Assembly: GCF_040958095.1 (NCBI RefSeq)
Contig: NC_091176.1
Location: forward strand, 44,950,355-45,014,354
DNA length: 64,000 nt
Reading direction: 5' to 3'
Source of the DNA: Procambarus clarkii
Taxonomy: Eukaryota; Arthropoda; Malacostraca; Decapoda; Cambaridae
Made by a program: the position numbers and the translations under genes. This document shows, one piece after another, positions 39,501 to 51,924 of the stretch; position 1 is the first letter of the stretch; each line of letters begins with the position of its first letter. The notes under the pieces are model-generated. The model searched no databases and was not told the origin of the DNA. It saw nothing but the letters and a program-made list of their open reading frames with translations.

Positions 39501-40670
39501 GAACGCATCCAGACAGAATTAAGTGTTACGCAACAACGCGACACCGTGCTGCGAGGTACTCGTATCGTCATTCCAGCTGTTCTCCAGCAACGTGCTCTGA
39601 AGCTTGCACATCAAGGACACCAAGGTCTTGTTAGGACCAAACAGCTGCTACGAGAAAAGGTGTGGTTTCCTGGCATTGATCGTCAAGCAAAGGATATGCA
39701 TGATGCCTGTGTCCGTTGCCAAGCTGCAGTGGATACTTCAAGACCAACACCTCTACAACCTTCACCACTACCTGCTGCACCATGGACGGAAGTATCGATG
39801 GACTTCTGCGGACCGCTACCAACTGGAGAGTACTTGATGGTAGTCATTGATGATCACTCACGTTATCCAGAAGTATAAATCATCACTTCCAAATCTGCAA
39901 AGGCTGTCATCCCGAAACTCGACAAGATCTTTTCAAACTTTGGCAATCCTGAAGTTTTCAAGACGGACAATGGACCGCCATTCAATGAACAAGACTTCGT
40001 CAACTTTTCTGAGCATATTGGATTCAAACACCGCCGTGTGATGCCACTACATCCTCAAGCCAATGGAGAAGTTGAGAGATTCATGCAACCTCTCATGAAA
40101 GCGGTACGCTGTGCTCATGCCGAAGGACGATCCGGGAAACAAGCTATGTATGCTTTTCTCAGAAACTACCGTGCAACACCACATGGAACACTGGGCAAGT
40201 CGCCTGGCGAACATTTATTTGGACGTCCTATGAGGATCGCACTACCCGTCATGCCAGCCGAGGTAACGGATAAACGTCTTGCCCAGAAGGATGTACTAGC
40301 CAAGGGCAAAATGAAAATTGCTCATGATCAACGTGCAAAGGAACAATTCATAAAGGTTGGAGATACTGTTCTCGATAAAAAGAAAAAAGAGGGAAAGCTA
40401 GATATGCCGTATGATACAAAACCATATAAAGTGATTAGTGTAAAAGGAACTATGGTAACAGCGAGTAATAGAGATCATAGTATAACACGTAATATGGCTT
40501 ATTTCAAAGTGATTCCAACTAGTGTAGAAAATGATGAAGTGCAAAGTCGTGGAAAAGAAAAAGAAAAAATGAGTTATAACTCAATAAACAATTCATCAAG
40601 GGATATTATTGTATTTGGGGACTCTCGTCCTAAACGTCATGTTAAACGTCCTACATGTTTTGATGATTAA
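36528..40670 (+). pseudogene. gag-pol: Gag-Pol polyprotein with one internal stop (retrotransposon 3)
   Basis: The start is taken as the ATG at 36528 (aaaaATGgc; MANIPQFPAFDPD), after which the frame is open to a TAA at 39876-39878 and then, in the same frame, to 40670. Gag is about residues 1-240 and is followed by two knuckles: CYNCGGDYPHQGSVC (~244) and CYECGKLGHFGAMC (~265). Then protease LIDTGSN (~367); reverse transcriptase with MSDDIIVYG in place of the usual YxDD (~650); RNase H TVDAS (~797); integrase HHCC (~1026), D in DFCGPLP (~1091), D in KTDNG (~1146) and E in GEVERF with D-X35-E. The single stop falls between the first and second integrase Asp. The frame ends in a basic tail. 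Otherwise it appears intact. Confidence 0.92.
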
Positions 40671-40978
40671 TTGTGTTCGTATGTAATGCAAAGTATTTAC
40701 CTATTATGCTAAACTAAATTTAATATTGTTTGAATAATGCAGATCTCTCAGTCAATATTTTGTAACTTTGTATTACAGTTTCTTTCATGTTTGTTTAACA
40801 TTGCATATGTATTTTTAACATTGAAATCCTGAGTGGTAATGATTAAGTTGTTTAAATTCTTTGTGTGCTTAATTAATGCTAAATGTATGCAATATCTCTT
40901 GATATGTTAATAACTTACTTTGTGTCAATAACTTTGCTTTGTGCAACAAGCATGGTAGACATCCTGTATTCATTCTTT

Positions 40979-40995
40979 TTAAAGAAAAGGAGGGA
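40979..40995 (+). other. Polypurine tract of retrotransposon 3
   Basis: The purine run aaaaagaaaaggaggga is directly before the TGTCATG start of the 3' LTR. Confidence 0.88.
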
Positions 40996-41200
40996 TGTCA
41001 TGTACACAGAAAATGGTACCATCCGTTTTCTATGTGTGGCGGAGCAGACGCCAGAGAAGGTAAACAAGAGCGTACAGGACGCCCGCCAAGCTTGGTAGCT
41101 ACTAGTCATGTATCAGTTTAACTATTAAAGTCAGTAACCAAGCGAAGGCTTTATATCAACCCTACAACCAAGACTTCCTTAGTAACACACAAACACCACA
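40996..41200 (+). repeat. 3' LTR of retrotransposon 3
   Basis: 205 bp, TGTCATG...CACCACA, followed by the target duplication cccac (41201-41205). Confidence 0.95.
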
Positions 41201-42735
41201 CCCACCTGTTGTCGGTGCCCCCGACACCCAGCTGTTGCTGGTGCCCACACACCCAGCTGTTGATGGTGCCCTCACATCCACCTGTTTCTAGTGCCCACCA
41301 CAACCAGTTGTTGCTGGTGCCCCCACACCCACCTGTTGCTGGCGCCCTCCAAGCCCACCTGTTGCTGGTTCCACCCACACCCATCTGTTGCTGGTCCCCC
41401 CACACCCACTTGATGCTGGTGTCCCCACACCCACCTTTTGGTTGTGCCCCCCACACCCAGGTGTTGCTGTTGGCCCCTCACCCAGCTGTTGTTGGTACCC
41501 TCACACCCACCTGTTGCAGGTGCCCCCCACACCCAGCTGTTGCTGGTGCCCCCACACCCAGGTGTTGCTGTTGCCCCCACACTCAGCTGTTGTTGGTGCC
41601 CCCCCGCCCTCCTGTTGCTGGTGCCCCCACACTCACCTGTTGCTGGTGCCACCCTCACGCCAATCTATTGCTGGTGCCCCCACACCCACCTGTTGCCGGT
41701 GCCCTCCACACCCAGCTGTTGCTGGTGCCCCCCGCACTCACCTGTTGCTGGTGCCCTCACACCCACCTGTTGCTCGTGCCCCCCACACCCAGCTGTTGCT
41801 GGTGCCCCCACACCCATCTGTTGCTGGTGCCCCCCACACCCAGCTGTTGCTGGTGCCCCCCGCACTCACCTGTTGCTGGTGCCCTCACACCCACCTGTTG
41901 CTCGTGCCCCCCACACCCACCTGTTGCTGGTGCCTCAACACCCACCTGTTGCTTGTACCCCCCACACCCACCTGTTGCTGGTGCCTCCACACCCAGCTGT
42001 TGCTGGTGCCCCCCACACCCACGTGTTGCTTGTGCCCCCACACCCTCATGTTGCTTGTGCCCCCACACCCACCTGTTGCTGGTGCCCCCACACCTAACTG
42101 TTTCTGGTGCCCCCACACCCACCTGTTATTGGTGCCCTCCACACCTATCTGTTGCTGGTGGCCCCCACACCCACTTAATGCTGGTGCCCCCCACACACAC
42201 CTGTTGCTGTTGTCCCCCCACACCCACCTGTTGCTGGTGCCCCCCACACCCAACTGTTGCTGGTGCCCCCCAAAACCCACCTGTTGCTGGTTCCACCCAC
42301 ACCCATCTGTTGCTGGTGCCCCCACACCCACCTGATGCTGGTGCCTCCACACCCACCTGATGCTGGTGCCCCAACACCCACCTGTTGCTGGTGCCCACCA
42401 CAAGCAACTGTTGCTTGTCCCACCCACACCAACCTGTTGCTGGTGCCCCCCACACCCACCTGTTGCTGGTGCCCCCCACACCCACCTGTTGCTGGTGCCC
42501 CCACACCCACCTGTTGCTGGTGCCCCCACACCCACCTGTTGCTGGTGCCCCCCACACCCACCTGTTGCTGGTGCCCCCACACCCACCTGTTGCTGGTGCC
42601 CCCACACCCACCTGGTGCTGATGCCCCCCACACGCAGCTGGTGCTGGAGTCCCCCACACCCAGCTGTTGCTGGAACACCCACCTTATGCTGGTACCCCCA
42701 CTCCCACCTTTTGCTGGTGCCCCCACATGTTGCAG
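41201..42735. repeat. 27-bp minisatellite, right block
   Basis: The same 27-bp unit as 28811-35690. The most homogeneous stretch is at about 42430-42600, where nine or so near-identical units follow each other. Confidence 0.96.
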
Positions 42736-43052
42736 GAAGCATGTCACCCAGTACAATGACGGTTGACAGTCCATTTGCAGACAGTAGGCTGTTGATCGTC
42801 TTTGCAGTTTTGCTGTGGTTTGATCCGGCAATCCTTCCCGTTAGGTGAAATAGGTCAGTAGTCGTGCTGTAATCATTCACAAGCCGTGACTGGTGAAGGT
42901 TGTGGCTGGGTTAGTGGTGGAGGCGGACCCTGGATGTGGCTTCCCCGAGAATTAGGCTGTTGGATAGTGGCGCCACTGTCTTGTAAGACTTGATTAGTCG
43001 TGAGACGTCGCTGGAGGACTTGTAGTTCAAGCCTGGCGGGCAACAGACATTT
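42736..43052. other. No clear feature; short minus-strand peptide frame
   Basis: A minus-strand frame at about 42725-42895 reads like ordinary protein (LTGRIAGSNHSKTAKTINSL), but it has no start or splice signals I can trust and stops are near on both sides. It may be a remnant of a repeat or exon. Confidence 0.25.
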
Positions 43053-43268
43053 TATTGATCTCTTCCTGCTTTTGGACTCTTTGGTCTCTTCCTGCTTCTG
43101 GACTCTTTGGTCTCTTCCTGCTTCTGGACTCTTTGGTCTTTTCCTGCTTCTGGACTCTTTGGTCTCTTCCTGCTTCTGGACTCTTTGGTCTCTTCCTGCT
43201 TCTGGACTCTTTGGTCTCTTCCTGCTTCTGAACTCTTTGGTCTCTTCCTGCTTCTGAACTCTTTGGTT
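43053..43268. repeat. 26-bp minisatellite
   Basis: About eight tandem copies of ctcttcctgcttctggactctttggt, nearly perfect (one tctttt and two tctgaact variants). Confidence 0.95.
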
Positions 43269-44285
43269 TAAAAATTATGGTTTCCATTATCGGGAATATG
43301 AAACCTCAACGGATTGTCGAGGTTTCCCAAGGACCCAGATCTTCCTGTCTGATCAGTCAGGGGAAATGATGATGTGTTCCAGCAGAGATATGCTTCGTTT
43401 GTGGAGTGCATTTCAGTCCCCGTAGTGATGGTCGAGGGAGCAGAAGCTACACTTCCCTACAGGCAGTGTACACTCCCAGGTGTACTGGTAATATTTGCAG
43501 CCTTGTCGAAGTGGATGAACCTCTCTCCATCGTTACTTGCCTTAGTGGTGTGAATATACCAAAGTATCTGAATCAGTTGTCTTCAACAAGGGTGTCTTCA
43601 TCAGCAGAGTTGAAGGTGAGTTTCACTGTTGATCGCTAGCTTCATTCTCAGTTATTTTTCCTGCAACCCCAGTTAGTGCAGTTTTGTGTGCTGATGCTAT
43701 CGATGATGTCGACTGTAGGTTGGTTGGTAATCTAGATGCTTATAAGCCGACCAAAAACAGGCGTCACTACCAAGTATCGTGGAGGTGGTAGAGAGTGCCT
43801 CTGAAGAGCATTATCACTAGAGAATAGGGGGCAGGGCTCTATTGCCATTTTCTTTTATGCCAATCGGTGCAACACCAGTGATGCTACCAAGAATATGAAA
43901 TATCTCTGTCCAGGTAGTTGTCTGGGTCCTCGGAACTGCACCATAATCTTGTAAAGCATGGTACCTGTTGACATGTACCATAAGCGAGAGCTAAAAACTT
44001 AGCAGTTCAACTGGTATACTCACAATGGTCCTCAGTACCAAAGAAATAATGCTCCTCACACTCAATAAGGCTCGCCTGCTGGCTTGAAACTGCATCTCTC
44101 CCAAGTTGTTTTACATTCAGCTACTCAAAACAAAAAGTTTCAAACAGCACAGGCTACAGCCCATCCTCCAAATAAAGACCCAAAAGTAATTCCATGCACA
44201 GGCCAAGCCCCCAGTTTATGAATGAAAAACGGTTTATACACGACTGACAACTGCTGACGTTCGAAAACTTTCCGGAACAAGTGCT
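43269..44285. other. No feature seen
   Basis: About 1 kb of ordinary-complexity sequence. Short ORFs only (largest about 77 codons at 43406-43639), without recognisable content. Confidence 0.4.
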
Positions 44286-44870
44286 TCACTGACGAATTTT
44301 GTTCGAACCACAATGCTCTAAATGCTTCACCCACGTTGCACAAATACAAATAATCGCCAACAGAACCTAAGCACCTAACCTAACCTATGCCTATATATGC
44401 ACAATATGCTAATACACTATAATGTTAATTTATATTTGAGAAGATTCACGTTTTGAATGAACAGCATGTAAAAATTAATGAATGCGTCTGTGGGGTCGAC
44501 CGCTGGATGTAAAAGACTTGAGTCGAGGAGGGGTTGTGGGCTATGGTGAGTCTGGTCGTACTCACCTGGCACAAGAGCGGGGCTGTAACTGATCTCTCCC
44601 AGTGAGCGGCAGTAATATATGCAGTCCGTCCTCATTAACAATGAATTTTGTTCGAACTGAAATGCTGTAAATGCTTCACCCACATACTACAAATACAAAT
44701 AATCGCCAACAGAACCTAAAAACCAATCTTAACCTAACTAATACCTAAATTTGCACAGTATGCTAACATATAACAATAATAATTTATATTTGAGAAAAAT
44801 CCTATTTTGAATGGACAGCATGTTAAAATTGACGAATGAGTCTTTAGGGTCTACCACTGGATGGTATTTA
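44286..44870. repeat. Direct repeat pair, ~230 bp, offset ~350 bp
   Basis: A block starting gaattttgttcgaac (about 44293) and ending near tggatgtaaa (44517) recurs diverged at about 44641-44865. Both contain atgcttcacccac, acaaataatcgccaacagaa, tatatttgaga and an ACCGCTGGATG/accactggatg end. No protein evident. Confidence 0.75.
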
Positions 44871-47387
44871 CGTATGTAGGTTAGCTTAGCATTTTAAAAG
44901 CACCGAATCACCTTCTGTGGTTGAGTGTTCAATAAACCCTTGAACTATATGTTTAACACTTCTCTAACCCTGTCCATAGATGACAGAAGAAAATGTATAT
45001 ATTCTGGTTAGCATTGCAAATGTGTGGCCACGTCTGTGGTAGAAAATAATAATAAAAAAAAAAAACTGGATGGAATGGACTTGGTCTGTGGAATGGTTGA
45101 TTCACGAGCTCAGTGGGGAGGTGGCAGATACCACCAACTAGAATATCTGAGGAGGTTTTCCAGGCAACATTAATTCATATATGTTTTTGTGTATACATTT
45201 CTTGTTAGGAAAGTATTATTCAGGTTTTGGATGACTGCAGAACTCTGTACACCTACTGAGAGGCAAAAGAGCAAGACAACGAGCAAGGAAATATACAACA
45301 CACCTTAATTAAGGACCACCAGGGATCCATATCCATTTCAGTGGTGGATAAAATCCAAATGGACTGTCGTGACTCATTTATTTATGACATGTAGTGCATG
45401 TGAGAGCGTGTATGTCCCATGCAATGATTGAAGGTGAGGGTCTTTGGTGTATTCTTTTAGGCATCAATATCAAGCTGCAGTCGGACACCCAGTTAAGTCC
45501 ATTGTGACTGTTAGGCAAAGTGCCAGAAGTGATGGTTGAGGACAGTCGAAAGATGAGGTAGAGGCCCAGTGACGTGCTGATGGTCATCATTATTAGTATT
45601 ATATTTCGGTGTACTGTTGTAATCTTGTGAACTTTTATGTTGAATGTCTTTAAGGATAACGACCTTCCTAGAGTATAGAAATACCGAGAACATTGTTATT
45701 ATGTATGTATTAACCATACATTTTTTTCTTGTAGCTACTGAATATATACGTACTTCCACTTATTAACTTATCCATCCATGATCACTATATTTAGGGAGTA
45801 GAAGCTGCATCCCAGAGTTAACTCTGAAGACATATTGGTAATTGATATTTTCAGTGAGAGCTGCTCTAATTGCAGGGAAGATGTTTATATAAATTAGTTC
45901 ATTTAACACTATTCTGGTGATAAGATTCATGTAGAGAGTCGAAGGGTAACATTGAGGTACCATCCACATTTCGTTTTATTATATTTTTGTTAATTAGATG
46001 TTACAGTTCTTTTTGATTAAGATGATTCACTCCTTGCCTCTGCGGATCTGATAATTCTTGAGAGAAAATTCAGATTTCTGGCTAGTTACATTAATTTTAA
46101 GATAAAATCGAGTTGGGAAATAATAAACTGAGAGTGGGTAGTGGGTCACCTGAGAGAATATATCTGAGAGAGGACTTCCTTACGGGTTATGCAGTAGATG
46201 AGGTATATGCCAACAGGTTCTTGTTGATGTTAATTCAACGTGGCCCCATCCTACAACACATTAAACGTAGTTAGGTGACTTATTATGGTGCCATTGGCAT
46301 CACAGAGGTGTCAGTTGGGGGTATTGCTTTTGTGTTTCTTTTCATTATTTTCTGCGGAGGGGGACCGGTGGAGACGGGTGTCTGGAGCCCCACAAGTTGA
46401 AAGAGACTTGTGTGATCAGATATCAATTTAGTTGATGCTGGATAACCACAGTGATCATCTTCTTAATCTGACAATGATAACACAATGTTGCTCTTTTCTC
46501 AAGTCAGTATGGTTAGATGCCAACTAGTGAAGCAAGATACCATAAATAATAATAATATTTATCAGGCGTAACCTCGTGTTGTTCATGCCTTAAGCGTGCA
46601 TGATAAGATAACGAAAGGTGGTGTTCAGAGTATCTGTGAAGGTCATTGTTAACTGATGACGACAACGATGTTCCTCATGCCTCCATCAGCCATTCTCAAA
46701 TATCATCAGTTACATACCATTTATGGTTATATTGGTTGTATGGTGATGGCAACAATGTTTCTCTTTCTTCGAACAAGTATTGCCAACATTTTATTGCCAA
46801 GGTTTATGGTGTATGAAGCTTATAAAGGTTATATTGGTTAACTGACGATGGCAAGACTGGAGCTATTGGTTCACCCTTGTAGAGTCAGCTTTGTTGGTTG
46901 GTCAGCTATTGCTGCATAATGCATAATGCTCTTCTTATGTATATATTAATAATAATAATAATAATAATCTTAATATTTAAAATACTAATAATAATATTTA
47001 TTAGGGGAAAAGCACATACATACAAAATGGTATACGAGAAGAATGTTGGATCTCTAGGTAGGACAAGTATATACTATGGCTCAAGCCACTAATACACTCA
47101 GCGTTTCGGGCCTGACAATAGCACCACTGTCGCTCTCGTCACAAGTAATACATTGTCAAATAAGAACTGGTTGGATGTCGGATATTTTAATGGTCTATTC
47201 TTAAAAAAATTAACACGATCTTCCTCTCTTAAATTTAGGGTGAAAACAGTTTCAGAAAATATTTGGAGTCGGAACACGTAACTAGTATATAAAAAAATCA
47301 ACTAGAACTGCTTATTACAATAATTTACAGAAAGTGTTGGAATAGTGATGGTTTATGCATAATAACAATTGTGGTATCTGTTGACAG
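44871..47387. other. Mostly single-copy DNA, probably intronic
   Basis: About 2.5 kb without recognisable coding sequence, upstream of the ankyrin exon. The only simple repeats are an A run near 45050 and an (AAT)n microsatellite at about 46947-46970. It may be intron of the gene that owns the exon at 47388. Confidence 0.4.
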
Positions 47388-47486
47388 GCTGGACAGCCCT
47401 TTACAGGGCAGCCACAGATGATCACGGCAACACTGTGAAGGTCCTCCTCGATGCTGGAGCAGACGTCAACGCTAAAACTAAATATG
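47388..47486 (+). CDS. Internal exon encoding one ankyrin repeat
   Basis: A 99-bp exon with acceptor ...ctgttgacag before it and donor gtaaaag after it (GT at 47487). The frame gives WTALYRAATDDHGNTVKVLL, followed by DAGADVNAKTKY. This matches the ankyrin consensus (TALH.AA...G...VK.LLD.GADVNA.TK.G). The exon is exactly 33 codons, and both introns split a Gly codon after its first base, so it is a symmetrical phase-1 exon. That is a common gene structure for ankyrin-repeat proteins, which act as protein-binding scaffolds. The rest of the gene is outside the window or lost in repeats. The missing His in TALH (Tyr here) is a minor deviation. Whether the gene is expressed cannot be seen. Confidence 0.82.
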
Positions 47487-47609
47487 GTAAAAGTTACACA
47501 TATGCATTCCAACATTATATAGCAATGCAACATAGCACATATCATGTGACAAAATTCAATATTTATATTTTATAATCAGTACCATAAGAGATAATTTCTG
47601 CTAGTCTGT
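47487..47609. other. Intron start after the ankyrin exon
   Basis: The sequence from the GT donor to the R-family core. No other feature. Confidence 0.4.
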
Positions 47610-48060
47610 TGAAAGTCAGAGATCACACAGATGGGGCTAGCCTTACCCAAATTGTAAGAGGGAATGGTCTGAGGAATGGGATGAACATAGGCTGGTCGGT
47701 GTTACCAAAATTTAAAAGGGAATAACGTGCCAGAGGCCCATTCACACCCCTATGATGATTTTTGAACCTGTCAGCTAATTATGCAGCTAAATATTTTTAA
47801 AACAAATTTTTCAAATAATTATTTTCATATGGTAATATGCAGCATTCTTCACTGATCTCGGGAAAATTAACTGAAACTTTTTGAGGTCAATAATTTGCCC
47901 GTACTCCCATAAAACAGACGATCTTTACACAATATCAAAGGTTCCGAGCAACGGCTTTCTGACAGACTAAGGGGGAACTATTCGTTTTTTAGTACTTCAC
48001 ACAACAGCGCTCCTCTTATTGCTGACTACCCACACAGAGACAATTATATTTTTTATAGAA
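47610..48060. repeat. R-family repeat core, copy 2
   Basis: Shares the ordered blocks of copy 1 (gggaatggtc, gggatgaacataggctgg, ctaaatattttt, ggtaatatg, gggaaaattaac, cataaaacagacgat). It lacks the cccgggcaacgccggg head. It is followed by GACA and GATA arrays. Confidence 0.75.
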
Positions 48061-48971
48061 GAAAGAGACAGACAGAGAAAGAGAGATAAAAACAGATAAA
48101 AACAGATAAAGACAGAGACAAACAGAAACTCAGACTCACAGCTAGAGATAGACAGGCAGAAACAGACTCTCTCTCTGTCTGTCCTCTGTCTATGACACAG
48201 AAAGAGAAAGAGAGGGGCAGAAACAAAGTCAGAAACAGAGATATAGACAATAGAGAGATGGACGGATATAGGTGGATGGATAGATGGATAAGAGGATGAA
48301 TAAATGCATTGATAGATAAATGGATACACAGATAAGTAGATGGATGAAGGGATAAATGCATAGATAGGTAGATGGATGGATAGACGAAAAGATAGATGAA
48401 CAGATAGATGTAAAGCAGTTGGATGGGTAGGAAGATGATTAGGTGCATATTTAGATAGATGATTAGATATATAAATATATGGATAATTAGATTAATAGAT
48501 AGGTGGATAGAAAGCTAGATGGATAGATATATAAAAAGCTAAATGGATATATAGATGAATGATAGATAGCTGCACAAAGGGCGGACTTAAAGATAGATTT
48601 TGATATATATGGATTGATGGACAAAAAGATTTAATGAGGGATGAATGGAAAGACATATAGATAAATGGATAGATACTTTGATAGATGAATGGATGGAAGG
48701 ATGGATAGATTGATGGACAGGTAGATAGACGGATTCATAGATCGATAACAAGATGATTTTATGGATGGCAAGATGGGGAAATGATCGATAAATGAATGGG
48801 TTGATTTTTAAGTATATTGATGGATAGATAGTTGGTAAGATTGTTGGAAAGATTGACCAGCATATAGATGTAGAGAAAGATGGATAGCTAGACAGAGAGA
48901 CGGATAGATGAATTGATAGACAAATAGAGACAAATGGTGGGATATTTAGATAAACAGATGAGAGTCACACA
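48061..48971. repeat. GAGA/GACA then GATA/GATG array
   Basis: Purine-rich gacagaga repeats to about 48250, then imperfect gatagatgga repeats. Confidence 0.9.
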
Positions 48972-49440
48972 CAGACAGACCCGGGCAACGCCGGGTTATC
49001 CCTCTATTACATGCTATAGGAGAGAACCTTCGTCTGTTAAAATTTGGAGGCCACACGGTTAGGGCTAGACTCACGCAATTTGGCAGAGGGGATGGTCTGG
49101 GGAACGGGATGAACATAGGCTAGTTGAGGTCTCAAGACTTAAAAAGGAACAGTGTGCCAGTGCCAAATTCTGACCCTTCCACGACGATTTTTGGCCGTGT
49201 CGGACAGCTACACAGCTAAATATTATCAAAACTTTATAGAAAAGCATTTAGGTAATATGGGCAATTTTTACTGATATTAGGAAAATTAACAGATTTTCTT
49301 GTTGTCAATAATTTTTCCAGTGCATCAAAGGTTTCTCCTCTCCTCCGTTCTTTATCAGAGTAAGGGGTAACTATTCTTTTTTTAGTTCACACCACTGAAC
49401 TGCTAGCACTGCTGACCACCACACATAGACAATTATTTTG
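48972..49440. repeat. R-family repeat core, copy 3
   Basis: The head cagacccgggcaacgccggg (CCCGG/CCGGG hairpin), then ttggaggccacacggtta and the same series of blocks as copies 1, 2 and 4. Confidence 0.78.
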
Positions 49441-50429
<989 letters not shown>

Positions 50430-50481
50430 ATGGAGTGATAAATAGAGATAGGTGGATAGATAGATCAATATGACGGTTTGG

Positions 50482-51100
50482 AGACAAACAGATAGACCCA
50501 GGCAACATCGGGTATTCTCTTGGTACAATATAGCATAAAAGCTGCCAAATTCCCCAAGGTACCTAAGAATCAATACATGTTCAATATTTATTGTGACATT
50601 ATTCACAATGAATATAAATTAAAATTAAAATGTTATTGTAAGTGTTGGTCGTTGGAGGCCACACGGTTGGGACTAACCTAGCCGAACTTGGCAGAGGGAA
50701 TGGTTTGGTGTACAGGATGAACACTGGGTTGTCGGGGTCGCCAGAATTCAAAAGGTAACAGCATGCCTCGGTCACATTGTCTACCCAACACAGACTTTTG
50801 GTACTGTATCCCATCTACGAAACAAAATAATTTAAAAACAAACGCTTAAAGTATTTTTTTCCTAATAGTAATATGAAGCATTATTTACTGTTCTCGGGAA
50901 AATTAACAGACATTTCTTTCCGTCAAAAATTTCCCACATACTACATAAATCAGACGATTCTTCCACAACTTTAAAGATTTCTCAAGCCAAAAGTTCCTTA
51001 TCAGAGCAAGGGGTAAATATTTTCCTTTTAGTATTTAACACCCTTAAGTTCCCCTCACAGGTGATCACCCACACATTAGAAAATAATTTTTGTATAAGAG
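50482..51100. repeat. R-family repeat core, copy 4
   Basis: The head agacccaggcaacatcgggt, then blocks matching copy 1 most closely (tcaatatttattgtgacatt and gttggaggccacacggttgg). GACA/GATA repeats follow. Confidence 0.78.
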
Positions 51101-51515
51101 AAAGATATAGAGATTTTAAAAGAAAAATATCAATGCAAAGACAGAGACAGACAGACAGAGAAAGAGAGATGCAGAGAAAGAAAGACAAAGAGAGAGACAG
51201 AGAACAGATAATTGTGTGCATAAAGAAATGGATATATCTATCCATCAATGGATAAATAGATAGATTTAGGGACAAATCTATTGATAGATAGCTGTAGACA
51301 TAGATAAATATACATATGAGTAGAGGGATGGATTGATGGATAAATAGATAGATTGATGGATGGATTAATAGATGAATAGATAGATGGATGGATTGATGGT
51401 TAGATAGATAGATGCATACAAAGATGAGCAGGAGGATGGATAAATAGGGAGATGGTTAGATTTATTTATATACAGATGGATAGGCGGATGATAAGGTGGA
51501 TAGATAGATAGAATG
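51101..51515. repeat. GACA then GATA/GATG array
   Basis: gacagaga-rich sequence to about 51210, then imperfect gatagatgga repeats. Confidence 0.88.
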
Positions 51516-51910
51516 ATGCACAAAACCACAAAGGCCGTGACGAGGATTCGAACCTGCGTCTGAGAGTATCCCAGACGATGCCTTTATCGACTGAGCTACG
51601 ACATGGAAGAGAATTGAAACCAGAAGATCTACTGATCTTCTGGTTTCTGTGATTTCTGTGTGTAATGAAGTATAGGCGAAGAGGTAGACGGCCTATTGGC
51701 ACAGCTCGAGTGCAGGGGGAAGTTGTGTAAAACCCTGGTTTGTGTCTCGGAGAGGCTGCAGGATCCAAGTAGGTTCAGTAGAAATTTTGGTTTCAATTCT
51801 CTTCTATGTCGTAGCTCAGTCGATAAAGACAGCGTCTGGGATGCTCTTGGACGCAGGTTCGAATCCTCGTCACGGCTCTTGTGGATTTGTTCATTTGATT
51901 CATCACGCTA
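51516..51910. mobile_element. Inverted pair of tRNA-derived SINE heads
   Basis: A tRNA-like block on the minus strand (about 51533-51602; B box complement ggattcgaacc at 51544-51554) and a matching one on the plus strand (51808-51876; B box ggttcgaatcc at 51856-51866). Both have an A-box-like tagctcagtcgata. Similarity extends beyond the tRNA parts on both sides, giving arms of about 100 bp. Between them is a perfect 14-bp hairpin, GAAACCAGAAGATC/GATCTTCTGGTTTC (51616-51647). The two transcription units would run outward. Confidence 0.82.
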
Positions 51911-51924
51911 TTGTGATTTCTTTG

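Larger units (their letters stand above)
35691..41200 (+). mobile_element. LTR retrotransposon 3, Ty3/gypsy, inserted in the minisatellite
   Basis: 5510 bp with 205-bp LTRs (35691-35895 and 40996-41200) that differ at about four positions by eye. It is flanked by the 5-bp direct repeat cccac, taken from the minisatellite. It has a primer-binding site, a single gag-pol reading frame in the usual order PR-RT-RNase H-INT, and a polypurine tract. One in-frame TAA (39876-39878) interrupts integrase; otherwise it looks complete. Not closely related to retrotransposons 1 and 2. Confidence 0.96.

Noticed and set aside
28811..42735. Family of Cys/Pro-rich or Gly/Gln/Trp-rich secreted proteins
   Set aside because: Open frames occur in several frames on both strands of a tandem repeat, with length-variable C runs that shift frame freely and no start or splice signals.
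42725..42895. Minus-strand peptide with LTGRIAGSNHSKTAKTINSL as an exon
   Set aside because: Protein-like, but stops are close upstream, it runs into the minisatellite downstream, and no splice sites are convincing. Recorded only as an unassigned frame.
51808..51876. Functional tRNA genes (pair)
   Set aside because: The T stem pairs poorly, the heads are in an inverted repeat, and similarity extends beyond the tRNA boundaries.
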